A stretch of 23,214 bases of DNA from Sphingomonas sp. (GCA_025936675.1 JAICSX010000038.1:1-23214); one strand, 5' to 3'; positions 14,090 to 22,552 are shown, counted from the stretch's first letter. Notes: generated by a model from the sequence alone, not told the origin. Translations and numbers: made by a program.

Positions 14090-15384
14090 CAGTCCATTGC
14101 TCCCGACCAATCGGGGTCCGACCCGTCTTGCGGAATCGTCACCTGCTCCGGATGGCCGCCGTTGACGTTCACCCGGTAGAGCGTCGACCTGCCGCCTTGC
14201 TCGAGCCGGGCGAACATGATCTCGCGGCTGCTTGCGGCCCAGGTCGGACTTTCGTCCGCGGGCCCGTTGGTCAGAAAGACCTCTCCAGTGCCATCGGCTT
14301 TCATGATTCCGATCCGCCGGCCGTATTGGTTGCGGCTCGTGAATGCGATCCATTGGCCGTCAGGGCTCCACTCGGGTGCGGCGTAGGCGCCGGGCCCGAA
14401 GCTGATCCGCCGCTCACCCGAGCCGTCCGCATTCATCACATAGAGCTGTTGCGACCCGCTGCGATCGCTTTCGAAGACCATCTTGCTTCCGTCGGGCGAA
14501 TAGCTCGGGTCGGTGTCGACCGCCGGCGAGGTGGTCAGCCGCCGCGGGACGCCACCGCGCGCCGGGACGACATAGATGTCGCTGTTGGGCCCAAGCATCA
14601 TGGAAAAGGCGATCTGCGATCCATCCGGCGAAAAGCGGGGCGCGAAATTCATCGCGTCGATCGGTACCAGCGGCCGGTCCTGCCCAGAGCCGACATCGAG
14701 CAGCTTGATCGCAGGCTTCCCTGTGTCGAAGCTCACATAAGCGAGTTGCGAGGCGTCCGGCGACAGGCGCGGCTTCAGCACAATGGACTTGCCCGAGGTT
14801 AGATATTTGTGGTTCGCTCCATCGCTATCCATGAAGGCGATGCGCCGGACCTTGGCGTCACCGGCTCCGCTCTCCGCGACATAAGCGATGCGCGTATCGA
14901 ACATGCCCGGCGATCCGGTGACGGCCGTATAAGCCAGCGCCGAACATTTGTGCGCAGCGCGCCGCCAGTCGGATTTTGGCAGGACGAAGCCCTTTCGCGC
15001 AAGCTCCGTGCCCTTGCTTACGTCATAGACATAACAGCCGATCGCGATTCGGCCGTCCGAGCGCGACTGGACGAACCCGGTGAGCAGCAGCTTGGCTCCA
15101 AGCGGCCGCCACTTGCCGAAGCTTGGAGCAGTCACCTCCGGATAGGAGACATAATCCTCACGCTTGGGCTTCAGCGGCATCAGCTCTGTCGTCTGCCGAA
15201 GGTCAGAGGCGATGAGCTGGGTCGCCTCCCAGCCGATCTGGAGCATCTCGTTGCCCCGGGTACCGCTGTCCGGACTCGTCAGCGGAGGGATTTCGACGAC
15301 GGTTGCCGCCGGTGCAGCAGGCTGCTGCGCCGCTGCCGCGGTTCCGCCGAGCATGAGAAGTAAGGCTAAGGAAAGTCGCTTCAT
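14089..15384 (-). CDS. TolB-like periplasmic beta-propeller protein
   Basis: This 431-residue exported protein has a signal peptide (residues 1-19, ending AAAA-Q). An N-terminal TolB domain follows (ATQLIASDLRQTTELMPL and KWRPLGAKLLLTGFV), then a six-bladed beta-propeller visible as repeated SPDGSQIAF, SPDGSKMVFESDR and SPDGQWIAF motifs. The length matches TolB. In the Tol-Pal system TolB links Pal to the inner-membrane TolQRA complex during outer-membrane constriction. Here the flanking genes are ybgC and an unlipidated OmpA-like gene; tolQ, tolR and tolA are absent, so this may be a second, diverged TolB rather than the main one. Its start overlaps the ybgC stop (ATGA). Confidence 0.88.
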   Translation of the reverse strand: MKRLSLALLLMLGGTAAAAQQPAAPAATVVEIPPLTSPDSGTRGNEMLQIGWEATQLIASDLRQTTELMPLKPKREDYVSYPEVTAPSFGKWRPLGAKLLLTGFVQSRSDGRIAIGCYVYDVSKGTELARKGFVLPKSDWRRAAHKCSALAYTAVTGSPGMFDTRIAYVAESGAGDAKVRRIAFMDSDGANHKYLTSGKSIVLKPRLSPDASQLAYVSFDTGKPAIKLLDVGSGQDRPLVPIDAMNFAPRFSPDGSQIAFSMMLGPNSDIYVVPARGGVPRRLTTSPAVDTDPSYSPDGSKMVFESDRSGSQQLYVMNADGSGERRISFGPGAYAAPEWSPDGQWIAFTSRNQYGRRIGIMKADGTGEVFLTNGPADESPTWAASSREIMFARLEQGGRSTLYRVNVNGGHPEQVTIPQDGSDPDWSGAMD

Positions 15385-15872
15385 CGTTCCTGCGTGATGA
15401 TTGCCTGGAATTTTTCGAGCCAGTCGCCGGGCTGCCGCCGCGGCCGTCCCTCACCATCGAGGAAGGCCGCAGTGACCGTGGCGTCGGTCAAGAGTTCTTG
15501 CCCGCGTATGACTCGCTGCTGAATATGGACCGAAGATGCGCGGACCTGATGGACTTTGCTGATGACTAGCAGATCGTCGCTGAGCCGCGCCGGCTTGCGG
15601 TATTTAATATCGACCTCGACCACCGCATAGGCGCTGCCCGAGCGCCTCAACTCTGCCGCCTGGTCGACACCGACAGCGCGGATGAAATCCGACCGCGCGC
15701 GCTCCATGAACTTCAGATAATTGGCGTAATAGACGATGCCGTAGGCGTCGGTGTCTTCGAAATAGACGGTCAGCGCGAAATGGTGCTCGGAGCCGATGAA
15801 GCCGCCGCGATAGGGCGTGTCGAGCGATTCCCCCGCCATTCTGACCGCCTGTAGCGACCGCTGACTCGTCAC
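15381..15872 (-). CDS. ybgC: YbgC-family acyl-CoA thioesterase
   Basis: This 163-residue hotdog-fold thioesterase is of the type found at the head of tol-pal operons, hydrolysing acyl-CoA in the cytoplasm. The active-site segment VYFEDTDAYGIVYYANYLKFMERAR has the catalytic Asp of DTD; the His of the usual VVYHA is Tyr here. VEVDIKYRKPARLSDDL and AAFLDGEGRPRR follow as expected. The start is either GTG 15872 (AGGCGGGG 5 nt upstream) or ATG 15839 (GGCGG upstream); I list the longer form. It is coupled to the TolB-like gene by a 4-nt ATGA overlap. Confidence 0.92.
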   Translation of the reverse strand: MTSQRSLQAVRMAGESLDTPYRGGFIGSEHHFALTVYFEDTDAYGIVYYANYLKFMERARSDFIRAVGVDQAAELRRSGSAYAVVEVDIKYRKPARLSDDLLVISKVHQVRASSVHIQQRVIRGQELLTDATVTAAFLDGEGRPRRQPGDWLEKFQAIITQER

Positions 15873-15897
15873 GTAAACCCCGCCTGGAACAAGCCGC

Positions 15898-15944
15898 TTG
15901 ACTTCGATGTAACGCTAAGGTTACATATCACCTAGAGGTTACAT
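15898..15944 (+). promoter_or_regulatory. Promoter with tandem XRE operators
   Basis: A sigma70-type promoter reads TTGACT (15898-15903), 17 nt, TTACAT (15921-15926). Operator 1 is a perfect inverted repeat ATGTAAC-N6-GTTACAT (15907-15926) covering spacer and -10. Operator 2, ATATCAC-N6-GTTACAT (15925-15944), has one perfect and one degenerate half and covers the expected start site. The two are offset by 18 bp. The layout predicts repression of the membrane protein/XRE pair by the XRE protein. Confidence 0.75.
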
Positions 15945-15957
15945 CGGGGTATCGAAC

Positions 15958-16380
15958 ATGACTGCTGTTGAAGTTGCTGAACGCCGCGCTCGCTGGCGCG
16001 CACTTGGATTTCTGTTCCTCGCCGCGCTTACCTGCGCTGTGATGATCTGGGTCAGGAGCGGTCGGGGGACCGACTTCACCCAGGGACTGTGGCTCGGCCT
16101 CCTCCTCGGCTGCGCACTCAGCTTGTCGCCGATCAAGCGCTGGCTGCGCCCCAACAGCACCGTCGTTCGACTCCTCGAAGACGAAGGAACCCGCGAGAAC
16201 CGGCGGCTCAGCTGCACGATGGGCTTCTGGGCGGCGGTGGCGGTCGCGCTCTTCTTCCAGGGACTCGCTCACTTCAATCCGTTGGTTGCAGCCGAAGAAG
16301 TCGGTCAGCTCGTCGCAACGGCGGGAATCCTCTGCGCGATCACTGCCTTCGGAATCCTCGAGCTGCGCGCTGCACGGTGA
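15958..16380 (+). CDS. Four-helix membrane protein of unknown function, paired with an XRE regulator
   Basis: This is a 140-residue inner-membrane protein. Hydrophobic segments lie at about 14-32, 43-59, 88-104 and 114-135. Between helices 2 and 3 is a charged loop (KRWLRPNSTVVRLLEDEGTRENRR), probably cytoplasmic. I do not recognise a catalytic motif. The gene overlaps the following XRE gene by GTGA and shares its operator-controlled promoter. Such membrane protein plus small XRE pairs are common in bacteria; the membrane protein may sense a condition or modulate the repressor, but this is inference. The start ATG 15958 has CGGGG 9 nt upstream. It is divergent from ybgC with an 85-bp gap. Confidence 0.86.
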   Translation: MTAVEVAERRARWRALGFLFLAALTCAVMIWVRSGRGTDFTQGLWLGLLLGCALSLSPIKRWLRPNSTVVRLLEDEGTRENRRLSCTMGFWAAVAVALFFQGLAHFNPLVAAEEVGQLVATAGILCAITAFGILELRAAR

Positions 16381-16583
16381 ACGAGAAGCTCGCAAACCGA
16401 ATCAAGACCGAACGAGAGAAGGCGGCCCTCACGCAGGCCGCGCTCGCGGAGATCGTCGGCGTGAGCCGCAAGACCATCAACACGGTGGAGAATGGCGTTT
16501 TCACTCCGTCAGCGACGCTGGCCATCAAGCTCGCCAAGGCGCTCGAGCTCAGCGTCGAGCAGCTGTTCTGGATTGAAGATTAG
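16377..16583 (+). CDS. XRE-family helix-turn-helix repressor
   Basis: This 68-residue protein consists almost entirely of one HTH_3 (Cro/C1-type) domain: IKTEREKAALTQAALAEIVGVSRKTINTVENG, then PSATLAIKLAKALELSVEQLFWIED. It is the small YgzD/Xre-like type that binds short inverted repeats. The GTG start at 16377 shares GTGA with the stop of the membrane protein gene, so translation is coupled. The tandem ATGTAAC/GTTACAT sites at 15907-15944 are its likely targets, giving autorepression. The 3' end overlaps the convergent DUF3089 gene by 35 bp. Confidence 0.93.
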   Translation: MNEKLANRIKTEREKAALTQAALAEIVGVSRKTINTVENGVFTPSATLAIKLAKALELSVEQLFWIED

Positions 16584-17718
16584 CGCCGATCTCGCCGACT
16601 TCGCGAATGAGGTCGCCTTGCGCCTCATCGATGTCGGAAAGGTGCATACCCCAGGCGGGGAGGAACATGCCGAGGATTCCGACCTCGCCGCCTATGCGGT
16701 CGGTCCATTTCTCGCCGGGCTTGTGATTGGTCCGGATCCACAGATAGCCGCGCTGGCCCTGGTCGATGCATTTGGCCGAAACCAGTCCTTCGGTGCGGAG
16801 GTAAGGGGAGGGCGGCGGACCCTCGCTTGACCAGCTGATCGGGCCGCCGGGGACCGGGTAAGACGAGCGCGCATACCAATAACTGTCCAGTGGCACCCAG
16901 TCGGTCGCGCCCGGCCGCGCAGGATTGACGCAGCCGACCGTCATTCCGGGCTGCTCGGCAATCCCGAACATGGCACCGTCCGGCGGGACATTCTTCTCGC
17001 GGAAGCTGGTCCAGCTCATCACGCAGCCGGTTTCGTCCTCGCGGCTGCAGAGCGGCGTCTTTTTGAACGTTCCGCCTACGAGCTTGCCCTGGGGCACCAG
17101 CACGTTGAAGCCGGGAATGATCGCCAGCTTCATGCGCGCGGCAAGCGTCGGGTTCGTCTCGATTTCTTTCGCGATCAGCTGCTGGAGCAGAACGCTCCCC
17201 TGGCTGTGGCCGATAAGGACGAACGGGCGTCCGTCGTTCCTGGTCGCGAGATAGTTGCGCCAGGCGGCGAGGACGTCGCCATAAGCAAGCGCGGCGGCTG
17301 CATCGATGTTCGCTCCTGCCGAATATGCGGCGACCGCGGCTAGTGTCATCTGCCGATAAACGGGCGCGAAAGGCCGGCACACGCTTGCGAACCGCGCGAA
17401 CTGGACCTCCGTCGCGCCTTTCTCCTCGCTCACGTCGAGGTCGCTGTTCATCGCCTGGTCCTTGGAGACCGTTGGATAGACATAGAAGCAGTCAAGCGCC
17501 GGGTCCTTGGCAACGCTGCTTTGTCCGGTAGAGCCATAACCATTGGGGTTGAGCGCGGTCGTCGCGAGCGGAGTCGAGCAGATGTCAGCGCGACCGGGCA
17601 GGCACAGCCAGGCGGAACCCTTGCTGTAGTCGGGCGCCGGCGAGTTCGACTGGGCAATTGCCGGGAGCGGAACCGCGGCGGCAAGGGCGGCCCAGGCAAG
17701 CAACATAAAAGATCGCAT
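16549..17718 (-). CDS. Exported DUF3089-family alpha/beta hydrolase
   Basis: This 389-residue exported protein has a signal peptide (about 1-22, ending AIA-Q) and a DUF3089 domain. The nucleophile elbow is GHSQGS with Ser172, typical of lipase/esterase folds. CFYVYPTVS near residue 77, FARFASVCRPFAPVYRQMT and IIPGFNVLVPQGKLVGGTF are characteristic. Several Cys (39, 47, 77, 114 and later ones) suggest disulfides. The substrate is unknown. ATG 17718 was chosen because it starts the signal peptide and overlaps the ruvB stop as TAATG; the longer open frame runs back through ruvB. The C-terminal end overlaps the convergent XRE gene. Confidence 0.9.
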   Translation of the reverse strand: MRSFMLLAWAALAAAVPLPAIAQSNSPAPDYSKGSAWLCLPGRADICSTPLATTALNPNGYGSTGQSSVAKDPALDCFYVYPTVSKDQAMNSDLDVSEEKGATEVQFARFASVCRPFAPVYRQMTLAAVAAYSAGANIDAAAALAYGDVLAAWRNYLATRNDGRPFVLIGHSQGSVLLQQLIAKEIETNPTLAARMKLAIIPGFNVLVPQGKLVGGTFKKTPLCSREDETGCVMSWTSFREKNVPPDGAMFGIAEQPGMTVGCVNPARPGATDWVPLDSYWYARSSYPVPGGPISWSSEGPPPSPYLRTEGLVSAKCIDQGQRGYLWIRTNHKPGEKWTDRIGGEVGILGMFLPAWGMHLSDIDEAQGDLIREVGEIGANLQSRTAARR

Positions 17719-18761
17719 TATTTCGGCGCAGCTCCCTGGTCGAACAGTCCGGCCTGGCTCCCCTGCGGCACCGGCAGCCCGAGATGGGCATAGCCGCGGC
17801 CGTTCAGGCACCGCCCTCGTGCCGTGCGCGCGATGAGGCCCAGCTGAATGAGAAAAGGCTCAATCACGTCCTCGATGGTGTCGCGCGGCTCGCTAAGCCC
17901 CGCGGCTAGCGTCTCCACGCCCACCGGGCCGCCGCCATAGAGATCGGCGATCATCGTCAAGTAGCGCCGGTCCATTGCGTCGAGCCCGAGCGCATCGATC
18001 TCGAGCCGCGACAGCGCCTTGTCGGCAACCGAGGCGTCGATCGTGTCCGAACCCGACGCATGCGCGAAATCGCGGACCCGCCGAAGTAGCCGGCCGGCAA
18101 TTCTCGGTGTCCCCCGAGAGCGGCGGGCTATCTCGCGTGATCCATCGTCGGTCAGGTCGACACTCAATAGTCGAGCCGCGCGGCGAACCACCTGCTCCAG
18201 CTCCTCCACCGTGTAGAAATTGAGGCGGATCGGAATGCCGAACCGGTCGCGGAGCGGCGTCGTCAGAAGTCCCTGCCGCGTCGTTGCGCCAATCAGTGTG
18301 AATCGCGGAAGCTCGATCCTGACCGACCTCGCCGACGGCCCCTCGCCGATCATCAGGTCGAGTGCGCGGTCCTCCATCGCCGGATAGAGCACCTCCTCGA
18401 CCGCCGGATTGAGCCGGTGGATTTCGTCGATGAACAGGACGTCGCCGTCCTCGAGGTTAGTGAGAAGCGCTGCAAGGTCGCCCGACTTGGCAATCACCGG
18501 CCCGGACGTGGCGCGGAAGCCTACGCCCATCTCGCGCGCGAGAATCCCGGCGAGAGTTGTCTTCCCTAGGCCCGGCGGCCCGTGGAGAAGCACATGGTCG
18601 AGCGCTTCGCCGCGGCTCTTCGCCGCCTGGACGAACACCCGCAGATTCTCCCGCGCCGCCTGCTGGCCGATGAATTCGTCAAGGCTCTTCGGGCGAAGTG
18701 CCGCGTCGGCATCTTCGCTCGTCCGCTCTGGTGTCGTGATTCGTGCGGGATCCGTCGCCAT
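17718..18761 (-). CDS. ruvB: Holliday junction branch migration ATPase RuvB
   Basis: This 347-residue AAA+ motor forms a hexameric ring on DNA and drives branch migration with RuvA during recombination and repair. Walker A GPPGLGKT is at 61-68, Walker B FIDEIH ends at 115, sensor 1 IGATTR follows, and the C-terminal winged helix includes [28 protein letters not shown] and GRGYAHL. The length is normal. Unlike many genomes, ruvB does not directly follow ruvA: a GFA gene and an opposite-strand M19-like gene lie between. The ATG at 18761 has only a weak ribosome site. No LexA box was recognised in the 68-bp gap to the divergent gene. Confidence 0.97.
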   Translation of the reverse strand: MATDPARITTPERTSEDADAALRPKSLDEFIGQQAARENLRVFVQAAKSRGEALDHVLLHGPPGLGKTTLAGILAREMGVGFRATSGPVIAKSGDLAALLTNLEDGDVLFIDEIHRLNPAVEEVLYPAMEDRALDLMIGEGPSARSVRIELPRFTLIGATTRQGLLTTPLRDRFGIPIRLNFYTVEELEQVVRRAARLLSVDLTDDGSREIARRSRGTPRIAGRLLRRVRDFAHASGSDTIDASVADKALSRLEIDALGLDAMDRRYLTMIADLYGGGPVGVETLAAGLSEPRDTIEDVIEPFLIQLGLIARTARGRCLNGRGYAHLGLPVPQGSQAGLFDQGAAPK

Positions 18762-18829
18762 CTCGCTGTTGATTCGCAGATGGGTCGCCTTACGACAAGC
18801 AGTGAGCTTTCGGGCGGAGAGGCGGCAAC

Positions 18830-19951
18830 ATGGAAATCGATCGACGGACGATGCTCGCGGGCGGACTGGCCACGCTGGCTGTGGCTCCGGCGCTCGCCAA
18901 GCGAGCGGCTTCCACGAACGACTGGTATCGCAACGCGCTGGTCATCGACGGGCTCGGAAGCGTGAACGACCCCTATGACAGCGGGCATCAGTTGCGGCTC
19001 ACCGAGCGCGCCTGGGCCGAGATGCGGATGACGGGGATCACCGCGGTTCGTGACACGCTGCTGCCGGTCGGCAACCATGCCGACAACTGGGAACAGTTCC
19101 TCGCCAACCTCCGCGACTACCAGGGTCAGCTGAGCGCCAATCCCGACCGGCTGAAGCTGATCGAGAAGGCTTCCGACATTCCCGTGTGCAAGCGCGAGGG
19201 AAAGCTCGGGATCATCCTCGGCACGCAGGATACGGCGATGGTTGGGTCCGCGCTCGATCGCCTCGCGGAGATGAAGAAGGGCGGTGTCCGCTGCGTCCAG
19301 CTCACCTATAATGTCGGGAACCTCAGCGGTGACGGCTCGATCGAGCCGCGCAATGCTGGCCTCACGACCCTCGGGCGCGATACGATCCGCCGCATCGAAG
19401 CCGAAAACCTGCTTTTTGATTTAGCCCATGGCGGCGCGCGGACGATCGACGAGGCGATCGCTTTCGCAAAGCGGCCGCTGACGATCAGCCATACCGGCGC
19501 CCGGGCCATCACCGATCACCCTCGCAATGTATCGGACGCGGCAATCCGCGGAGTCGCCGACAAGGGCGGCGTGGTCGGGCTCTATTTCATGCCCTATCTC
19601 GCGCCCGACATGCACACGAGCGGCGTGATGCTCCTCGACCATATCGACCATGTCGCAAGGGTCGCCGGCGAGGACCATGTTTCGATCGGTACGGACGGCG
19701 GCGTTCTCCCGGTCGTGTTCGACGCGGCGGCCATCGAGCATGCGCGCAAGGACTACGAGTATCGCAAGTCACAAGGCGTCGCCGCACCGGGCGAGGGACC
19801 CGACGTCTTCCCGCTGGTCCGCGACTATAATTCGATCGACAAGCTCGAGCGGCTCGGGAGCGACCTCATGAAGCGCGGCTGGATGACCGCGCGAGTGGAG
19901 AAGCTGCTCGGTGGCAATCTCATGCGACTATACGGAGACGTGTGGGGCTAA
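18830..19951 (+). CDS. Tat-exported M19 dipeptidase-like protein with degraded zinc site
   Basis: This 373-residue protein has a twin-arginine signal (DRRTMLAG at 4-11, then a hydrophobic run to AALA) and a peptidase family M19 (renal dipeptidase) barrel. Conserved parts are FDLAHGG (His200), [10 protein letters not shown] (His221), HPRN (Arg232) and SIGTDGG (Asp289). The N-terminal ligands are changed: the family motif DGHND reads DGLGS (41-44 lack His and Asp), and the bridging Glu of the GxEG segment appears as Gln133 in GTQDT. Three of the five usual zinc ligands therefore seem lost, so normal binuclear dipeptidase activity is doubtful. GGAGAGGCGG precedes the ATG. It overlaps the GFA gene end by 4 bp. 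Confidence 0.88.
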   Translation: MEIDRRTMLAGGLATLAVAPALAKRAASTNDWYRNALVIDGLGSVNDPYDSGHQLRLTERAWAEMRMTGITAVRDTLLPVGNHADNWEQFLANLRDYQGQLSANPDRLKLIEKASDIPVCKREGKLGIILGTQDTAMVGSALDRLAEMKKGGVRCVQLTYNVGNLSGDGSIEPRNAGLTTLGRDTIRRIEAENLLFDLAHGGARTIDEAIAFAKRPLTISHTGARAITDHPRNVSDAAIRGVADKGGVVGLYFMPYLAPDMHTSGVMLLDHIDHVARVAGEDHVSIGTDGGVLPVVFDAAAIEHARKDYEYRKSQGVAAPGEGPDVFPLVRDYNSIDKLERLGSDLMKRGWMTARVEKLLGGNLMRLYGDVWG

Positions 19952-20358
19952 TCGTGCTCGATACCGGAGCCGACGATCTCGACCCAATCGTGCTTCCGCG
20001 ACTCCCAGACCGAGTAGGCCGGGGTCAAGAAGAAGGGATCATCGAACGCGCCTAGCGGGATGGCGATGAGGTCGTTGAACTTATCGTCGAACTTGCCATC
20101 GATCTCGTAATAAACGTCGGACCCGCACTGCGGGCAGAAGTGGAATGTCGCGCGGTTACCGCTGTCGGCGACCTTCACGAAGGTCTTCGACTGGCCGTCG
20201 ATCCGGACCTGCTCCTTCGGCCAACGCGCCTGCACCGCGAAGGCGCTTCCCGACCGCTTCTTGCAATTGAGGCAATGGCAGACGGAAACGCGGATCGGGT
20301 CGCCTGTGACCGTAACTTGCAACTTCCCGCAGCGGCAGGAGGCGGCCCGCTCGGTCAT
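19948..20358 (-). CDS. GFA-family (CENP-V/GFA fold) zinc protein
   Basis: This 136-residue protein is of the GFA family, named after the glutathione-dependent formaldehyde-activating enzyme. Zinc-ligand cysteines appear in the usual order: SCRCGKL (Cys8, 10), [13 protein letters not shown] (Cys27, 29, 32) and FCPQCGS (Cys75, 78). [14 protein letters not shown] and the ending [16 protein letters not shown] are typical of the proteobacterial subgroup. Few members have a proven enzyme activity, so the substrate is open. The ATG at 20358 overlaps the ruvA stop (ATGA), so it is translated with ruvA. Confidence 0.93.
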   Translation of the reverse strand: MTERAASCRCGKLQVTVTGDPIRVSVCHCLNCKKRSGSAFAVQARWPKEQVRIDGQSKTFVKVADSGNRATFHFCPQCGSDVYYEIDGKFDDKFNDLIAIPLGAFDDPFFLTPAYSVWESRKHDWVEIVGSGIEHD

Positions 20359-20945
20359 TTCGCGGCTTTCTTGAGCGCGAGGCGGACTAGTGAATCGAGC
20401 GAGGCATCCGCGCCGAGCTCCTCCTGCGCGGCATTGACGGCCGCGCTCGCTTCTGCCGGCTTGAATCCCAAGTTGGCGAGCGCCGACAGGGCGTCTGCAG
20501 CTGCCCCGGCGCGCGGCGCCGGCGCACCACCGCCAAGTCCTGCGGCGCCGAGTTTTCCCTGTAGCTCGTTGGCGATGCGCGCGGCGAGCTTGGGCCCGAC
20601 GCCGTTGGCGCGGCCGATCATCGCCTTGTCCTCGTGAGCGACCGCCCGGGCGAGCTCGTCGGGCGAGAGGGCCGACAGGATCGCGAGCGCGAGCCGCCCG
20701 CCGACTCCCTGAATGCTGGTGAGCGCGCGGAACGAATCGCGCTCGGCCGGAGAGCCGAAGCCAAACAGGGTCCAAGCGTCTTCCCGTACCTGGAGCTCGG
20801 TCAGGATCACCACTTCGCCGCCGATCGGACCGATCGCGCTCAAAGTCTTGCCGCTAAGGTGCACGAGATAGCCAACGCCGCCGGCGTCGATGACCGCGGC
20901 ATCCGCGGCCATTTCAGCGAGGGTTCCGGACAGGCGCGCGATCAT
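20355..20945 (-). CDS. ruvA: Holliday junction DNA-binding subunit RuvA
   Basis: This 196-residue RuvA binds four-way junctions as a tetramer and loads RuvB. An OB-fold N terminus ([12 protein letters not shown] and GVGYLVHL) is followed by [10 protein letters not shown], the helix-hairpin-helix pair [14 protein letters not shown] and [14 protein letters not shown], an Ala/Gly-rich linker (about 134-150), and the RuvB-contacting domain [20 protein letters not shown]. The start is ATG 20945, 12 nt after the ruvC stop. It is coupled to the GFA gene downstream. Confidence 0.96.
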   Translation of the reverse strand: MIARLSGTLAEMAADAAVIDAGGVGYLVHLSGKTLSAIGPIGGEVVILTELQVREDAWTLFGFGSPAERDSFRALTSIQGVGGRLALAILSALSPDELARAVAHEDKAMIGRANGVGPKLAARIANELQGKLGAAGLGGGAPAPRAGAAADALSALANLGFKPAEASAAVNAAQEELGADASLDSLVRLALKKAAK

Positions 20946-20957
20946 GACAGCATCAGC

Positions 20958-21443
20958 CTAGGCTATGCGGCGCGCAGTCGCCAAGTGATGCGCATGGGTG
21001 ATCGCCACGGCGAGCGCATCGGCGGCGTCCGGCCCGGCGATCTTCACGCCGGGAAGAAGCCGCGAAACCATCGCGTGGACCTGCGCCTTCTCGGCGGCGC
21101 CGGTGCCGACGACCGCTTTCTTGACCAGCGCCGGAGAATATTCGCCGACGTCAATTCCGGCTCGCGCCGCGCACATCAGCACCACTCCACGCGCTTGCCC
21201 GAGCTTCAATGTCGATTGCGGGTTCTTGTTGACGAACACTTCCTCGACCGCCGCAGCAGCCGGCGCATGGTCAGCGATCAGTGCTTCGAGTTGGCCGGCT
21301 AGCGCTGCAAGCCGGCGCGGCAAGGGCGCGCTCGTATCAGTCTTGATCTGCCCGTTTGCAATGTGCGCGAGCCGGTTGTCTTGAGCTTCGATCAGACCCC
21401 ATCCGGTCGTGCCGAGGCCAGGGTCGAGGCCGAGAATCCGCAT
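20958..21443 (-). CDS. ruvC: Holliday junction resolvase RuvC
   Basis: This 161-residue endonuclease cuts Holliday junctions symmetrically. The acidic catalytic residues are Asp7 (MRILGLDPG), a Glu in VEEVFVNKN (67 or 68), and Asp139 and Asp142 in [16 protein letters not shown]. The KLGQARGV and [18 protein letters not shown] segments are typical. ATG 21443 was chosen over a TTG one codon earlier. The ATG overlaps the stop of a 32-codon gene as TGATG, so ruvC translation is likely coupled to it. Confidence 0.96.
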   Translation of the reverse strand: MRILGLDPGLGTTGWGLIEAQDNRLAHIANGQIKTDTSAPLPRRLAALAGQLEALIADHAPAAAAVEEVFVNKNPQSTLKLGQARGVVLMCAARAGIDVGEYSPALVKKAVVGTGAAEKAQVHAMVSRLLPGVKIAGPDAADALAVAITHAHHLATARRIA

Positions 21444-21541
21444 CAAGGCTCGCGGGGCTGGTCGAGGCGCCGCCTGATCGACTCCAGCTGAAATATGATG
21501 GTCATGAGTGCAGCAAGGATGATGAGCAGCAACAGGTTCAT
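21443..21541 (-). CDS. 32-residue membrane peptide between yebC and ruvC
   Basis: This short gene encodes [17 protein letters not shown] followed by a charged tail ([15 protein letters not shown]). It has one membrane helix and a short basic cytoplasmic end. GGCAGGAAAG lies just upstream of the ATG at 21541, and the stop overlaps the ruvC start as TGATG. The tight fit between yebC and ruvC, the good ribosome site and the hydrophobic-then-charged layout support a real gene. No family is recognised; it may act mainly to couple ruvC translation. Confidence 0.7.
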   Translation of the reverse strand: MNLLLLIILAALMTIIFQLESIRRRLDQPREP

Positions 21542-21556
21542 CTTTCTTTCCTGCCT

Positions 21557-22300
21557 TTACGCGAGCTTCTCCAGCTCTTCCTCCGGCACATCGTAATTCC
21601 CCCAGACGGTCTGGACGTCGTCGTCCTCTTCGAGGGCATCGATCAGGTTCATGAGCTGCTGCGCCTGCTCGCCGCGCACCTCGACCTCGGTCGAGGGCTT
21701 CCAGGCGAGCTTCGCCCCTTCGCCTTCGCCGAGCATCGGCTCCAGCGCCCGAGCGACATCGTGGAGGCTATCGATGGTCGTCCAGATGCGATGACCGCCT
21801 TCGTCGCTCTCGACGTCTTCCGCGCCGGCTTCGATCGCGGCTTCGAGCACCTTGTCGGCGTCGCCCGCACTTGCCGGATATTCGATCAGCCCGAGGCGCT
21901 CGAAGCCGTGGCTGACGCTTCCGCTCGCGCCCAGATTGCCGCCGTTCTTCGAAAAGATCGTGCGCACGTTGGTCGCCGTCCGGTTGCGGTTGTCGGAGAG
22001 CGCCTCGACGATGATTGCGACCCCGCCAGGACCGAAGCCTTCGTAGCGGATCTCCTCATAATTGTCGGCGTCGCCGCCCGCGGCCTTGTCGATCGAGCGC
22101 TGGATATTGTCCTTGGGCATCGACTGCGCCCGCGCCGCGATGATTGCCGCCCTCAGACGCGCGTTCGCGTCGGGGTCGGGCAGACCCATCTTCGCCGCGA
22201 CCGTGATCTCTCGGCTCAATTTGGAGAAGAGGGCGGAGCGCTTCTTATCCTGCGCCCCCTTCCGGTACATGATGTTCTTGAATTTGGAATGGCCAGCCAT
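21557..22300 (-). CDS. yebC: YebC/PmpR family (TACO1-like) protein
   Basis: This 247-residue cytoplasmic protein has the invariant N terminus [21 protein letters not shown], then [47 protein letters not shown] and [29 protein letters not shown]. Family members were first described as transcription regulators and more recently as translation factors for difficult stretches such as polyproline. The location upstream of ruvC is the classical arrangement. The ATG at 22300 is 9 nt after the gapR stop, so gapR, yebC, the 32-codon gene, ruvC, ruvA and GFA likely form one transcript. Confidence 0.96.
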   Translation of the reverse strand: MAGHSKFKNIMYRKGAQDKKRSALFSKLSREITVAAKMGLPDPDANARLRAAIIAARAQSMPKDNIQRSIDKAAGGDADNYEEIRYEGFGPGGVAIIVEALSDNRNRTATNVRTIFSKNGGNLGASGSVSHGFERLGLIEYPASAGDADKVLEAAIEAGAEDVESDEGGHRIWTTIDSLHDVARALEPMLGEGEGAKLAWKPSTEVEVRGEQAQQLMNLIDALEEDDDVQTVWGNYDVPEEELEKLA

Positions 22301-22309
22301 TGCCGTTCC

Positions 22310-22552
22310 TTACGCGAGTCCGAGCGCCTGGCGATAGGTCTCCAGGATCGCGTCCTGCTCCTGGCGGGTGTGCGTCTCCATCTTACGCAGGCGGACGATC
22401 ATGCGCATGATCTTCGGGTCGTAGCCATTGGCCTTGGCCTCGGCATAGACGTCGCGCACATCATCCGCGATGCCCTTCTTCTCTTCCTCCAAACGCTCGA
22501 TCCGCTCGATGAACAGCCGCAGCTGATCGGCCGCGACGGTGCCCTCCGCCAT
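22310..22552 (-). CDS. gapR: GapR-family nucleoid protein (DUF2312)
   Basis: This 80-residue DUF2312 protein has a long coiled-coil followed by a basic region: [53 protein letters not shown]. In Caulobacter GapR binds overtwisted DNA ahead of polymerases and stimulates topoisomerases. The length matches. ATG 22552 has GGAGA 6 nt upstream; an ATG two codons earlier (22558) is too close to the ribosome site. It heads the leftward yebC-ruvCA group and is divergent from pyruvate kinase. Confidence 0.93.
   Translation of the reverse strand: MAEGTVAADQLRLFIERIERLEEEKKGIADDVRDVYAEAKANGYDPKIMRMIVRLRKMETHTRQEQDAILETYRQALGLA

Noticed and set aside
13858..14802. 314-codon plus-strand open frame opposite the TolB-like gene
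   Set aside because: Shadow of the beta-propeller coding sequence; no motif and Arg/Pro-rich start.
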